64,000 nucleotides of DNA, taken from positions 62,001 through 126,000 of the forward strand of contig CBDCIT010000032.1 in the NCBI GenBank assembly GCA_965217615.1, read 5' to 3'. Positions 17,955 through 26,932 of the stretch are shown here, piece after piece. Origin of the DNA: CAVOAK01 sp965217615 (lineage in GTDB: Bacteria; Pseudomonadota; Alphaproteobacteria; UBA8366; CAVOAK01). Position numbers and translations under genes: made by a program. How positions within the stretch are numbered: the stretch's first letter is position 1; each line of letters begins with the position of its first letter. The notes beneath the pieces are model-generated. The model saw only the letters and a program-made list of their open reading frames with translations. It ran no database searches and was not told the DNA's origin.

Positions 17955-18700
17955 CCGACACACCGCAGGTGCTGCTCGTCCACCACCTCAAGAGGCTGAA
18001 GCTGCCGACGTTCCTGAGGGAGTACGACAAGATCGCCCGGCAGTGTGCCTCGGAAGGCGTCGACCACGTTCGCTATCTTCTGCGTCTTGCCGAGCTCGAG
18101 CTGATCGACCGCGAGCGCCGCATCAAGGCGGCGCGCTTCCCCGTGATCAAGAGCCTCGATAGCTTCGACTTCAAGGTCATCCCCTCGCTCAACAAGACGT
18201 TGGTTCTGGAGCTGGCCCGCTGCGAGTACGTTGACCGCCGCGAGAACCTCATCGCGCTCGGCAACTCAGGCACCGGCAAGACCCACATCGCCCTCGGTCT
18301 CGGCTTGGCGGCCTGCCAGAAGGGCCTCTCGGTCGGCTTCACCGCCGCCGCCGCACTGGTCCACGAGCTCATCGAGGCCCGCGATGACAAGCAGCTGCTG
18401 AGGTTCCAGAAGAAGCTCGCCACCTACACGCTTCTGATCGTCGACGAACTCGGCTTCGTGCCGCTGTCCAAGACCGGTGCCGAGCTCCTGTTCGAGGTGT
18501 TCAGCCAGCGCTACGAGCAGGGCTCGACCCTGGTCACCACCAATCTGCCCTTCGACGAATGGACCGAGGTGTTCGGCTCCGAGCGCCTCACCGGCGCTCT
18601 CCTCGACCGCCTCACCCACCACGTCAACATCCTCGAGATGAATGGCGAGAGCTACAGGCTCAACCAGAGCCGCAGGCGTCAAACCCCGACGGCGAACTGA
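17951..18700 (+). CDS. istB: IstB-like IS21 helper ATPase, second type, intact
   Basis: This is a 249-residue AAA+ ATPase. Walker A reads GNSGTGKTH near residue 104 and Walker B reads LLIVDELGFVPLS near residue 165. The arginine-rich tail (NQSRRRQTPTAN) is typical of IstB. The start chosen is ATG 17951 (MTDTPQVLLVHH), overlapping the istA remnant, although the frame is open upstream. With its istA partner dead in both arms, it could only serve a related transposase supplied in trans. Confidence 0.9.
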   Translation: MTDTPQVLLVHHLKRLKLPTFLREYDKIARQCASEGVDHVRYLLRLAELELIDRERRIKAARFPVIKSLDSFDFKVIPSLNKTLVLELARCEYVDRRENLIALGNSGTGKTHIALGLGLAACQKGLSVGFTAAAALVHELIEARDDKQLLRFQKKLATYTLLIVDELGFVPLSKTGAELLFEVFSQRYEQGSTLVTTNLPFDEWTEVFGSERLTGALLDRLTHHVNILEMNGESYRLNQSRRRQTPTAN

Positions 18701-18890
18701 ACCGACCACCCAACCCACGCTTGACCCCGTGGGCCTACAGGTCCCTCCCGCGCGCGCCGCCGCGTCAGCCTGTTGCGGGCACGCCGCGTCGCACGCGGGC
18801 CCTCCCATGGACTACGGGGACAAGCCCGCAGCCGCCAAGTGGTCCCTTCTTACACCGCCACGGTGGTCCCTTTTTGCTCCGCCATTGACA

Positions 18891-19016
18891 GCTACGCCAA
18901 GTCCTGATCTTGCCTCGCACGAAGCGCAATGCGGTCACACAGGCCGACGCCGCGCTGGCAACTGCCAGCACGCACATTGTCATAGCTACCTTGTGAAGCA
19001 CGCCGTTCTGGACCAT
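18891..19016 (-). pseudogene. 5' end of a secreted-protein gene cut by the IS21 end (tentative)
   Basis: A minus-strand frame begins at 19016 behind a purine-rich AGAGGGGAAGGG ribosome site. Its start looks like an export signal: a short positively charged N-terminus, then MTMCVLAVASAASACVTA, followed by LRFVRGKIRTW. It then runs into the terminus of the second-type IS21 at 18890 and the remaining reading is IS sequence. I do not recognise the family and the rest of the gene is not in the window. It may be a chance frame. The surrounding 18701-19179 otherwise holds only the IS terminus and short AT-rich sequence. Confidence 0.35.
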
Positions 19017-19179
19017 TCCCTTCCCCTCTTGGACAGGCCCACTGCGTAACCGGATTTATATAGCACTTAAGCTTATCCTGTTACATGCCAGGGGGCATGG
19101 TGGGAGCGACAAACCTCAAACATGTGGAAATAGAGTTAAGAGGATAGGTCTGCTTTGGGTCACAAGCGGACATTCGCAA

Positions 19180-20031
19180 CTAGGGTCCGGACTCATTACA
19201 GCCACCAGATGACGGCGGCGGCAAGGGCGATTGCGGTGATGAAGTTTTTGATGTTGCGGTCGAAGCGGGTGGCTATACGGCGCCAGTCCTTGAGGCGGCA
19301 AAACATGCGCTCGATGATGTTGCGCTGCCTGTAGACGGTCTTGTCATAATGGTATTGGACCTTGCGGTTCTTGCGCGGTGGGATGACGGCCGTGGTTCCG
19401 CGTTCTACCAGCCAGTCGCGCAGGGCTTTGCTGTCATAGCCCTTGTCGGCGACGAGTTCGGCGGCGGGCGGCATGGCTTCGATACAGCGCTGGGCGACCT
19501 TGGAATCATGGACGTTTCCTGGTGTCAGGAGCAGGACGAGGGGCCTGCCTTTCGCATCGCAGACAGCGTGGAGCTTGGTGTTGCGGCCCCCCTTGGTGCG
19601 GCCGATGCCATGGGCCAAGGCCCCCTTTTTCCGCCGCCGGCGCAGCGATGAACCTTGATGCAGGTTGAATCGATGAACAGCCGGTCGGGGGCGTCTTCGC
19701 CGCCCGCCAGCGCGCTGAAAATCCGTTCCCAGATGCCGCGCTCCACCCAGCGTACAAAGCGGTTGTAGAGCGTCTTCTTCGGTCCGTAGACCTCACGCGG
19801 ACAGTCGGCCCAGCGCCCGCCATTCCTCAGGGCATGGACGATCCCGCTCAACACCCGGCGATCGTCAACGCGCGCCATGCCGCGCGTATCCGTCGGCAAA
19901 AGCGGCCCAATCCGAGCCCATTGCGCATCCGAAAACCAAAAGAAATCCGACATTTCCATCGCCTCCTCGCTGGAAACAATGAATCATGCCAGCCCCGCTT
20001 CGGGAATCCCCTTAATGGGTCCGGACCCTAG
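19180..20031 (-). mobile_element. IS5-family (IS427-type) insertion sequence
   Basis: Inverted ends CTAGGGTCCGGAC occur at 19180 and at 20019-20031 and include CTAG at both outer edges, consistent with a CTAG target duplication. The element carries a two-frame transposase on the minus strand. Its right edge directly abuts the left end of an IS630 element, showing it landed at that element's TA boundary. Confidence 0.9.
19196..19959 (-). CDS. IS5-family transposase made from two overlapping frames
   Basis: The first frame (19525-19959) starts MEMSDFFWFSDAQWARIGPL and contains the first catalytic Asp in DRLFIDSTCIKVH. The second frame (19196-19618) continues with GIGRTKGGRNTKLHAVCDAK, the second Asp in LVADKGYDSKALRDWL, and the Glu in YRQRNIIERMFCRLKDWRR. 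The switch falls on an A5G5 run (complement of 19621-19630), where a -1 slip joins the frames into a normal transposase. That is a known expression mode in IS5-group elements, so the gene is probably functional rather than broken. Confidence 0.87.
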
Positions 20032-21083
20032 AGCATTTTCGGATCAATCCGGCTTGTAACCCGAGTTTGTAAAATAGTTGGCGCATTCACTGGGGGGGAA
20101 GGCATCGAGCGCTGTCGCGATGGCGGCCTCGAGTGTGTCGATGGTTCTTGCGGCGGCTTTTCGCAAGAGCGCCTTGAGCTTTGCGAAGACCTGCTCGATC
20201 GGATTGAAGTCCGGCGAGTAGGGCGGGAGGAACATCAGTGTCGCTCCGGTCCGTTCGATTGCCGCCCGGGCGTCCGCGGCCTTGTGGGCGGGGAGATTGT
20301 CCATGATCACGATGTCGCCGGGGTTCAGCGTCGGCGCGAGGAGGGTCTCGGCATAGGCGGTGAAACCCTCTCCGTTCATGGCGCCGTCGATGACCATGGG
20401 GGCGGTCAGGCCGTCGAGGCGCAGGCCCGCGACCAGCGTCGTGGTTTTCCAATGGCCATGCGGCAGCGCGGCACGGCAGCGGTTGCCGCGCGGGGCGCGC
20501 CCACGCAGGCGGGACATCTTTGTGGTTGCGCCAGTCTCGTCGAGGAACACCAGCCTTGTCGGATCGAGATCTGGCTGAAGGGTGAACCAAGCCTCGCGCC
20601 GGATTCTCACATCCTCGCGCTCCTGTTCGCTGGCGTGGGCAGTCTTTTTTTGAACGTCACCTCGTGGCGGCGGTAGAAAGCGTGGAGTGTGCTGATTGCA
20701 AAGCTCTCGCCCCGCTCGGCGATTAGCTTCTCGCGCAGTTCCATCAACATGATGTCAGGTGTCTCCTCAATGGCGCGCATCAGAAGATCAGCCTGCGCCT
20801 CGATCCGGCCGGAACGGCGGTCGCCGCCGCGCGGCTTCGGCGCCGTCCGCCCGCACCGCAAATATTCATCCATCCAGCGCACCGCGCTGGCGATGCTGAC
20901 ACCGAACCGCCTGGCCGCCCCGTTGCGCGACATCCCGCCTTCAATCGCGCCGATCACCCTGATGCGAAGATCTTCTGATAGATACTGAGCCATGCATGCT
21001 GACCTCCTACCCAGCATGCAGTTTGAATCACAAAATTGACGGCCTGTGAATCCCTCGCGATTCATTCAGACACGGAAATGCTC
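20031..21083 (-). mobile_element. IS630-family insertion sequence, copy 1
   Basis: The ends are GAGCATTTTCGG (left) and the inverse of GAGCATTTCCG (right), flanked by TA at 20029-20030 and 21084-21085 as expected for IS630/Tc1-type target duplication. The element is almost identical to the copy at 44188-45240 but lies in the opposite orientation. Confidence 0.93.
20044..20993 (-). CDS. IS630-family transposase (orfA/orfB, frameshift-joined), copy 1
   Basis: orfA starts at ATG 20993 (MAQYLSEDLRIRVIGAIEGG) with paired helix-turn-helix units (SRNGAARRFGVSIASAVRW). orfB carries the DDE core: Asp in RLVFLDETGATTKM, Asp in IVIMDNLPAHKA and Glu in YSPDFNPIEQVFAKLK. An A7G run at 20645-20651 (complement) permits a -1 slip that joins TFKK to TAHASEQERED and onward to orfB, the usual IS630 continuity. 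The same run exists in copy 2, favouring programmed frameshifting over mutation. Confidence 0.9.
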
Positions 21084-21281
21084 TAGGTCTCGTTAGGTCC
21101 GTATTGAGGGGTAAAGCGGACTTTCAAAATCACACAGTAAGAAACGCAGAGACCGGTCTACGAATTGGTAGGGATCGTGCCCCCACAATAATCGTAAATG
21201 CACCTAAATTACCGAGCATTAGATCAAGCAAATAATCAGCTTTGTATAGCCGATGATGAACGAGCGACGGTATTCGCGGGG

Positions 21282-22223
21282 CTACAGGGCCTCATCGAGC
21301 TCGCTTGCGAGTTCGGGCAAAACATCGAAAAGGTCCGCGACCAATCCATAGTCGGCGATCTGAAAAATTGGCGCGTCCTCGTCTTTGTTGATGGCGACGA
21401 TGACCTTGCTGTCCTTCATGCCGGCGAGATGTTGGATCGCGCCAGAGATACCGATAGCGATGTACAGCTCTGGAGCCACGACCTTGCCGGTTTGGCCGAC
21501 CTGATAGTCATTGGAGACGTAGCCGGCGTCCACCGCGGCTCGGGTCGCACCTATCGCCGCGCCAAGCTTGTCCGCGATCCGTTCGAGCAGCGCGAAGTTC
21601 TCGCGTGATTGCATACCGCGGCCACCGGAGATGACTATACCGGCGCTAGTGAGCTCAGGTCGCTCCGTCTCGGTCAGTTCGGGGCCGATGAACCTCGCGA
21701 GACCGGCATCTCCCGTGCCGGCGATCGCTTCTACCACGGCCGTGCCGCCTGCCGTGTCCGCCGCCGAGAATGCGGTGCTGCGAACGGTGATCACTTTGAT
21801 CCGATCGCTCGTGCGGACGGTGGCGAAGGCGTTGCCCGCGTAAATCGGACGGACGAAGGTGTCGTCGCCTTCTATGCCGCTAATATCCGAAATCTGATTT
21901 ACGTCGAGAAGCGCCGCTGCGCGCGGCATCACGTTCTTGCCGAAGGTCGTGGCCGGCGCCAGCACGTGGGTGTAGCCCTGCGCCTGCTTTGCGATCAGGG
22001 GCGCCATGTTCTCGGCCAGGAATTGGGCATACTCCGGCGCGTCAGCGTTCCAAACCTTGGCGATCCCGTCGACGTGCGCGGCCTCCTCCGACACGGCGAC
22101 GCAACTTTCACCCGCAACGAGCGCGTGAACGTCGTCTGAGATCAAACGGGCGGCCGTCACTGTGTTGAGCGTTGCCGTCTTCAAGGCTGCATTATCGTGT
22201 TCGACGACGACCAGGACGGTCAT
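21282..22223 (-). CDS. etfA: Electron transfer flavoprotein alpha subunit
   Basis: This 313-residue protein is of normal EtfA length. The C-terminal FAD-binding half shows SAGIVISGGRGMQSRENF, the VDAGYVSNDYQVGQTGKVV loop and the IGISGAIQHLAGM motif, all characteristic of EtfA/FixB. Its start overlaps the etfB stop by four bases. The EtfAB heterodimer accepts electrons from flavin dehydrogenases and passes them to ETF-ubiquinone oxidoreductase. Being last in a run with a large flavoprotein demethylase-like gene and a GcvT-like gene, this pair is probably a dedicated acceptor for N-demethylation. Confidence 0.94.
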   Translation of the reverse strand: MTVLVVVEHDNAALKTATLNTVTAARLISDDVHALVAGESCVAVSEEAAHVDGIAKVWNADAPEYAQFLAENMAPLIAKQAQGYTHVLAPATTFGKNVMPRAAALLDVNQISDISGIEGDDTFVRPIYAGNAFATVRTSDRIKVITVRSTAFSAADTAGGTAVVEAIAGTGDAGLARFIGPELTETERPELTSAGIVISGGRGMQSRENFALLERIADKLGAAIGATRAAVDAGYVSNDYQVGQTGKVVAPELYIAIGISGAIQHLAGMKDSKVIVAINKDEDAPIFQIADYGLVADLFDVLPELASELDEAL

Positions 22224-22972
22224 GGGAGCACCTTGGCTTCATTCTTCAGTCTATCCACGAGTTCGGCCACGTCGGCCACCCTCTTACCTTTGGCGCGTGG
22301 CGGCGGCTCTACGACCTTGAGCGTTGTGACCCGAGGTGTCACATCGACGCCCAGTTCCGTAGGCGAAATGATGTTGTACGGCTTCTTCCGCGCCCTCATG
22401 ATGCTGGGAAGCGAGGGGTGACGCGGCTCGTTGAGGCGTAAGTCCACGGTGACGACGCTCGGCAATGTCAGCTCCAGCCTTTCGAGACCGCCGTCCACTT
22501 CCCGCGTGACCCTGAGACAGCCGTCAGCCGGCTCTATTTTCGAAACAAACGTGCCCTGCGACCAGCCCAACAGGGCGGCAAGCATCTGTCCAGTCTGGTT
22601 ATTGTCACCGTCGATGGCTTGCTTGCCGAGGATCACCAGTTCGGTCCCTTCCTTGTCCACAACGGCCTTTAGCAGCCTGGCCACGGTAAGCGGCTGCAAC
22701 GCCTCATCAGAATCGATCAAGATCGCTCGGTCAGCGCCCATGGCGAGCGCCGAGCGCAATATCTCCTGCGCCTGGTCAGGACCTGCAGAGACAGCAATCA
22801 CCTCGGCAGCCGCGCCCGCATCCTTCATGCGCACAGCCTCTTCGACGGCAACCTCGCAAAAGGGGTTTATGGCCATCTTCACGTTGTCGAGATCGACGCC
22901 CGACTGATCTCGCAAGACGCGGACCCGCACATTTGCGTCGATGACGCGCTTAATCGGTACAAGGACCTTCAT
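22220..22972 (-). CDS. etfB: Electron transfer flavoprotein beta subunit
   Basis: This is a 250-residue EtfB/FixA protein. Family features are the N-terminal KVLVPIKRVIDANVRVRV, the NPFCEVAVEEAVRMKDAG block and the AMP-binding GADRAILIDSDE region followed by LGKQAIDGDNNQTGQML. It is 39 bases downstream of the 811-residue flavoprotein gene and couples into etfA by an ATGA overlap. With EtfA it forms the soluble one-electron carrier described in the etfA entry. Confidence 0.94.
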   Translation of the reverse strand: MKVLVPIKRVIDANVRVRVLRDQSGVDLDNVKMAINPFCEVAVEEAVRMKDAGAAAEVIAVSAGPDQAQEILRSALAMGADRAILIDSDEALQPLTVARLLKAVVDKEGTELVILGKQAIDGDNNQTGQMLAALLGWSQGTFVSKIEPADGCLRVTREVDGGLERLELTLPSVVTVDLRLNEPRHPSLPSIMRARKKPYNIISPTELGVDVTPRVTTLKVVEPPPRAKGKRVADVAELVDRLKNEAKVLP

Positions 22973-23011
22973 TCGTGACTTTGATTTTCGTCGAACCGCA
23001 TCGGTCTCGAT

Positions 23012-25447
23012 CTACGACGTGAGGCTCTTGTTTTCTCGATCGTGGGGCGACGGCGCGATTACGGTCGCCGGCTTGTTCGCGCTCAAGATCTCGATCTCTA
23101 CCTCTGTGCCCGGGCTGCCAAGTCCGGCCGTGACATAGCCGATGGCAAGGCTCTTTGCGGTGAAGTGACCATACGCGCCGGCCGTGGCACGACCGACCAT
23201 CTCTCCGTCCCGATAAATCGGCTCGTTACCGATGGGGTCCGCATCCTCGATTTCGTGCACTTCGAGTGTCACGAATTCCTGCGGAACGCCCTCCTCTTTC
23301 TGTTTAATCAATGCCTCACGACCGGTAAAGGCACCTTTGTCGAGGTGGATAAATCGTGCGAGGCCCGCTTCGAGGGCCGTGTATTCGGTGGTCAGATCCT
23401 GGCCCCACATGCGGTAGGACTTCTCGATCCTGAGCGAGTCCATCGCGCGCATACCGCAATGGCCGATGCCGAAGTCCTGTCCCGCGGTCATCAGGAGGTC
23501 GAATATGTGGTGCTGGTACTCGATCGGATGATGCAATTCCCAACCGAGATCGCCGACGAAGTTGATACGCAGCGCCCACACCGGTGCCAAGCCTATATTG
23601 ATGTGCTGACAGGTTAACCAGGGGAAGGCCGCGTTCGAAACGTCGGTGTCCGTGACCTTGGATAGCACGTCGCGCGCCCGTGGGCCGACCAGCACAAGGA
23701 CGCCATGGGCCGTTGTGACATTATCGAGCGTGACACTGCCGTTATTCGGCTGACGCCGGAGCAACATGTCGTAGTCATAGCGTTCCGCCGCGCCGGAGCT
23801 GACTAGGTAGTAACTGTCCGGACTCTTCTTCGTCACGGTGAATTCTGAGCGGACACCGCCCGTCTCGGTAAGCGCATGTGCGAGCACAATTCGCCCGGCC
23901 CGTTGGGGTAGCCTGTGCGCCAACAACTCGTCTAGATAACCCTCGGCGCCGAGACCCGTAACCTCGAACTTGGAAAAGCTCGTAATGTCGATGATCGCGA
24001 CCTTCTCACGCACAAGCCGGCACTCATTACCGACGTGCTCGAAATAGTTGGTTCGTCGGAAGCTCCAGCTGTCCTTGCGCTCCACGCCTTCTGGCGCAAA
24101 CCAATTGGGACGTTCCCAGCCATAGCGCTGGCCCCAGACGGCGCCAGCGCGGTCCAGTTTTTGGTGGATTGGGCTAGTCTTGGCGGGCCGGCCGGCCGGA
24201 CGTTCCTCGTCCGGAAAATGGATGGTGAAAACGTTTTCGTAGGCTTCCTCGTTCTTCTTCCGTGCGTATTCTTTGTTCGCGTACGCGCCGAAGCGGCGCG
24301 GGTCGACGTCGAGGAAATCGATCCCCGGTTCGCCTTCGACAATCCATTCGGCGAGCTGCCAGCCAGCCCCGCCCGCAGCGGTGACACCGAAGCTGTGTCC
24401 TTCGTTGATCCAGAAGTTGTGGAGGCCGTAGGCTGGCCCAATCAAGGGGCTGCCGTCCGGCGTGTAGGCGATGGGGCCGTTTATGACGTCCTTGACGCCG
24501 ACCTCCCCGAAGATCGGCACACGCTTGATCGCGGCCTCAATGTGGCGTTCAAGGCGATCGAGGTCGCCGGGGAAGAGATCGCGCTCGAAGGAGTCTGGCA
24601 CGCCGTCGACGAAGCAGGCCAGCGCTCCCTTCTCATAGGGTCCAAGAATCAATCCTTCGCGTTCCTCCCGCATGTAGTAGGAGGCATCGCTCTCTCGGAG
24701 CACCGCCAATTCGGGCAGGCCCTGTTCCTTTCGGCGCACGAGCTCAGGGTGCGGGTCGGTGACAATGTACTGGTGCTGGACTGGGATAACGGGAAGGTCG
24801 AGGCCGACCATCGCGGCGGTCTGCCGTGCGTAGTTGCCCGTGGCGCTGACAACGTGCTCGCAGACGATGTCGACTTCCGGCGTCTCAACACGCCACTCTC
24901 CGGAGGGCGTTCGCTCGATGGCTGTCACTTCCGTCTGCTGGTAGACCTCGGCACCGCCGTCGCGCGCACCCTTAGCCAGGGCCTGAGTCAGATCTGCGGG
25001 GGCGATGTGACCATCGTGGGGGTGGTAGAGTGCACCAACGAGTCCATCGATATTGCAAAGCGGCCAGAGGTCCGCAATCTCCTTGGGCGTAATTACCTCG
25101 AAAGGCACGCCGATCGTGTTCGCGGTTCCGCAGTAATGGTGGTACTCGTCCATGCGCTCGCGGTTGGTCGCGAGACGCAGGTTGCCGTTGACGTGGAAGC
25201 TCACATCCTGGCCAGTTTCGTCTTCCAGGGTCTTGTACAGATCGACGGAGTACTTGTGGAGCCGGCCGACGCTGTAGCTCATGTTGAAGAGGGGAAGCAG
25301 CCCCGCGGCGTGCCAAGTGGAACCTGCCGTAAGCTCTGTGCGCTCACAAAGCACGACATCCGACCAGCCCTTCTTTGTCAGGTGGTAGAGCGTGCTCACG
25401 CCGACGACGCCGCCGCCGATGACGACCACGCGTGCCTGTGTCTTCAT
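23012..25447 (-). CDS. Dimethylglycine/sarcosine dehydrogenase-like flavoprotein with GcvT domain
   Basis: This 811-residue two-domain enzyme has an FAD-dependent DAO-fold oxidoreductase at residues 1-400: dinucleotide motif VVVIGGGVVGVSTLYHL, and STWHAAGLL, whose His is the covalent-FAD attachment site in dimethylglycine dehydrogenases. An aminomethyltransferase/GcvT-type folate-binding domain follows from about 420. The architecture matches DMGDH and related oxidative N-demethylases, which pass the methyl carbon to tetrahydrofolate and electrons to ETF. etfBA follows directly, supporting ETF as acceptor. The substrate (dimethylglycine, sarcosine or another N-methyl compound) is not determined by sequence. 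Confidence 0.85.
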   Translation of the reverse strand: MKTQARVVVIGGGVVGVSTLYHLTKKGWSDVVLCERTELTAGSTWHAAGLLPLFNMSYSVGRLHKYSVDLYKTLEDETGQDVSFHVNGNLRLATNRERMDEYHHYCGTANTIGVPFEVITPKEIADLWPLCNIDGLVGALYHPHDGHIAPADLTQALAKGARDGGAEVYQQTEVTAIERTPSGEWRVETPEVDIVCEHVVSATGNYARQTAAMVGLDLPVIPVQHQYIVTDPHPELVRRKEQGLPELAVLRESDASYYMREEREGLILGPYEKGALACFVDGVPDSFERDLFPGDLDRLERHIEAAIKRVPIFGEVGVKDVINGPIAYTPDGSPLIGPAYGLHNFWINEGHSFGVTAAGGAGWQLAEWIVEGEPGIDFLDVDPRRFGAYANKEYARKKNEEAYENVFTIHFPDEERPAGRPAKTSPIHQKLDRAGAVWGQRYGWERPNWFAPEGVERKDSWSFRRTNYFEHVGNECRLVREKVAIIDITSFSKFEVTGLGAEGYLDELLAHRLPQRAGRIVLAHALTETGGVRSEFTVTKKSPDSYYLVSSGAAERYDYDMLLRRQPNNGSVTLDNVTTAHGVLVLVGPRARDVLSKVTDTDVSNAAFPWLTCQHINIGLAPVWALRINFVGDLGWELHHPIEYQHHIFDLLMTAGQDFGIGHCGMRAMDSLRIEKSYRMWGQDLTTEYTALEAGLARFIHLDKGAFTGREALIKQKEEGVPQEFVTLEVHEIEDADPIGNEPIYRDGEMVGRATAGAYGHFTAKSLAIGYVTAGLGSPGTEVEIEILSANKPATVIAPSPHDRENKSLTS

Positions 25448-25475
25448 CCGCCTTCCCCCGGTTCGCCAGCCCTAT

Positions 25476-26759
25476 TCAGCCCAGCTCCTGCTTCGGAATG
25501 TCCTTCTCAGGGTCCTTGAAAGGCGTCGGCACGACCGCAGCGTCAACCGGTCCCGGCTCATCCGGCAGCAATGCTTTGAGCTTCGTACCAACTTCCGCAA
25601 ACGCCACGGGCAGGGTCGCCAAAGCTATGTTCGTGTCGAATGTCGGCGACCAAAAGGCACTCGTGATGTAGCCGACTGGGTCATCCATGGGATCCGTCAC
25701 GAGCCAGAAGTCCTCGTTGTACCAAGTGATCGGATCACCGCCCATCTTCAGTCCTACGAGCTTCTGACTAACACCCTCGTCCTTAATCCTTTGGAGCGCA
25801 TCCTTGCCAATGAAGTCGTATTTTGTGAAGTCAACCTGCCAGCCAAGCCCGACCTCGAAGGGATTGGTTTCGACGTCCATGTCTTGGCCGTGGGACAAAA
25901 TGCCCGCCTCGAGCCGCCTGATGTGGCTCGGCGCGATGACCTTGAGATTGAACTCGACTCCGGCCTCCCTGACCGCGTTCCACAGTTGGTCGGCGCGGAG
26001 CGTGGCGTCACGGAGATAGATCTCGAATCCTATTTCACCGGAAAAACCTGTCCGCGAAATTACGACGGAGAGATCGCCCAGGCTAGTGTCCAACAATCCG
26101 TAATAGTTGAGCTTCAAAACTGCGTCGCCGAACAGCTTGTCCATCAAGTCCTTGGATTTTGGACCCTGGATCTGGACCGGCGACACGTCGATCTCGTCGA
26201 TTGCGACGTCGTACCCGGCCTTGTAGTTGACGCCCTTCACCCACAGCAGCACGTCGGAATCGGCAATTGAGAACCAGAACTCGTCCTCGGCGATGCGCAG
26301 CAGCACTGGATCGTTGATGATGCCGCCCTTCTCATCGCACAGAATCACGTAACGTGCCTGTCCGACGGGCACCTTCGTGTGGATATTGCGGGTGATTAAA
26401 AGGTTGACGAAATTCGCAGCGTCCGGGCCCTTCACGCGTATCTGCCGCTCCACCGCCACGTTCCACATGGTCACGCCCTGCGTCAGGTACTCGTATTCCT
26501 TCATCAGCCCGCCGTCTTCGGGTCTGACAAATGCGCGGGGATGGTACATATGGTTGTAGACTGTATACGCCCAGCAGCCTTCCTGGTGCGTCAAGTGCCA
26601 GAATGGCGACTTGCGGACGCGGGTCGAGATCAACATCCGCGCGTCGCTATTGCCGCTCTGTCTGAGATTGATTGGAACATTGCGGCTCTTGACCTGGAGC
26701 ATCCTGCCGCTCTCTGTAACGGCACCCGACTTCGGTCCTTTAACCTTGGCCTGTGTCAT
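25476..26759 (-). CDS. GcvT/DmdA-like aminomethyltransferase-family protein
   Basis: This protein of about 427 residues is built on the tetrahydrofolate-binding GCV_T fold. Recognisable stretches are TQGVTMWNVAVERQIRVKGP, QARYVILCDEKGGIINDPVL and RTGFSGEIGFEIYL. The start used is ATG 26759 (MTQAKVKGPKSG); an in-frame start 54 bases upstream adds an unlikely tail. It heads the minus-strand run that continues with the flavoprotein and etfBA, and it is divergent from soxB across 173 bp. Relatives include DmdA (dimethylsulfoniopropionate demethylase) and free-standing demethylases. A role taking methyl groups from a betaine-like compound to folate is inference from neighbours. Confidence 0.8.
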   Translation of the reverse strand: MTQAKVKGPKSGAVTESGRMLQVKSRNVPINLRQSGNSDARMLISTRVRKSPFWHLTHQEGCWAYTVYNHMYHPRAFVRPEDGGLMKEYEYLTQGVTMWNVAVERQIRVKGPDAANFVNLLITRNIHTKVPVGQARYVILCDEKGGIINDPVLLRIAEDEFWFSIADSDVLLWVKGVNYKAGYDVAIDEIDVSPVQIQGPKSKDLMDKLFGDAVLKLNYYGLLDTSLGDLSVVISRTGFSGEIGFEIYLRDATLRADQLWNAVREAGVEFNLKVIAPSHIRRLEAGILSHGQDMDVETNPFEVGLGWQVDFTKYDFIGKDALQRIKDEGVSQKLVGLKMGGDPITWYNEDFWLVTDPMDDPVGYITSAFWSPTFDTNIALATLPVAFAEVGTKLKALLPDEPGPVDAAVVPTPFKDPEKDIPKQELG

Positions 26760-26932
26760 GGAGTGGATTCCCGTCTGATCTGTTGGCGATCGCTCGCCAC
26801 CCTCACGAAACACGTGTTACTACACCGTCGGTTGGCGTCGAACAATAGCGGCTTAATGCAAGGCACAGCTGGGCGTCTCTTGTCGATGCGAAGCGCCACT
26901 GTCACAATAGCGTCGCGAGCGGAAAGGCAAAC
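26760..26932. promoter_or_regulatory. Divergent control region between the demethylase run and soxB
   Basis: These 173 bp separate the ATGs of two oppositely directed catabolic operons and must hold both promoters. I see no clear -35/-10 pair or operator that I could defend. A GbdR-type regulator is encoded at 32096-33064 and is the natural candidate to act here. Confidence 0.4.

Larger units (their letters stand above)
16771..18890 (+). mobile_element. Second-type IS21 element, right arm, with genuine right end
   Basis: It carries the frameshifted 3' part of istA, a complete istB and a proper IS terminus. The terminus holds GTGGTCCCTTTT-type iterated repeats around 18838-18876 and closes with GCCATTGACA at 18881-18890. 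It is the longer of the two inverted arms. The element is distinct in sequence from the IS21 copies at 11 and 58 kb. Confidence 0.88.

Noticed and set aside
13558..18890. Reading the inverted IS21 arms as a functional large-hairpin or invertible switch.
   Set aside because: The arms are dead transposon pieces and there is no recombinase or promoter at the axis other than IS1182; rearrangement debris is the simpler account.
24035..25519. A 494-codon plus-strand frame opposite the dimethylglycine-dehydrogenase-like gene.
   Set aside because: It has no recognisable domains, and the minus-strand frame is a clear DAO/GcvT protein.
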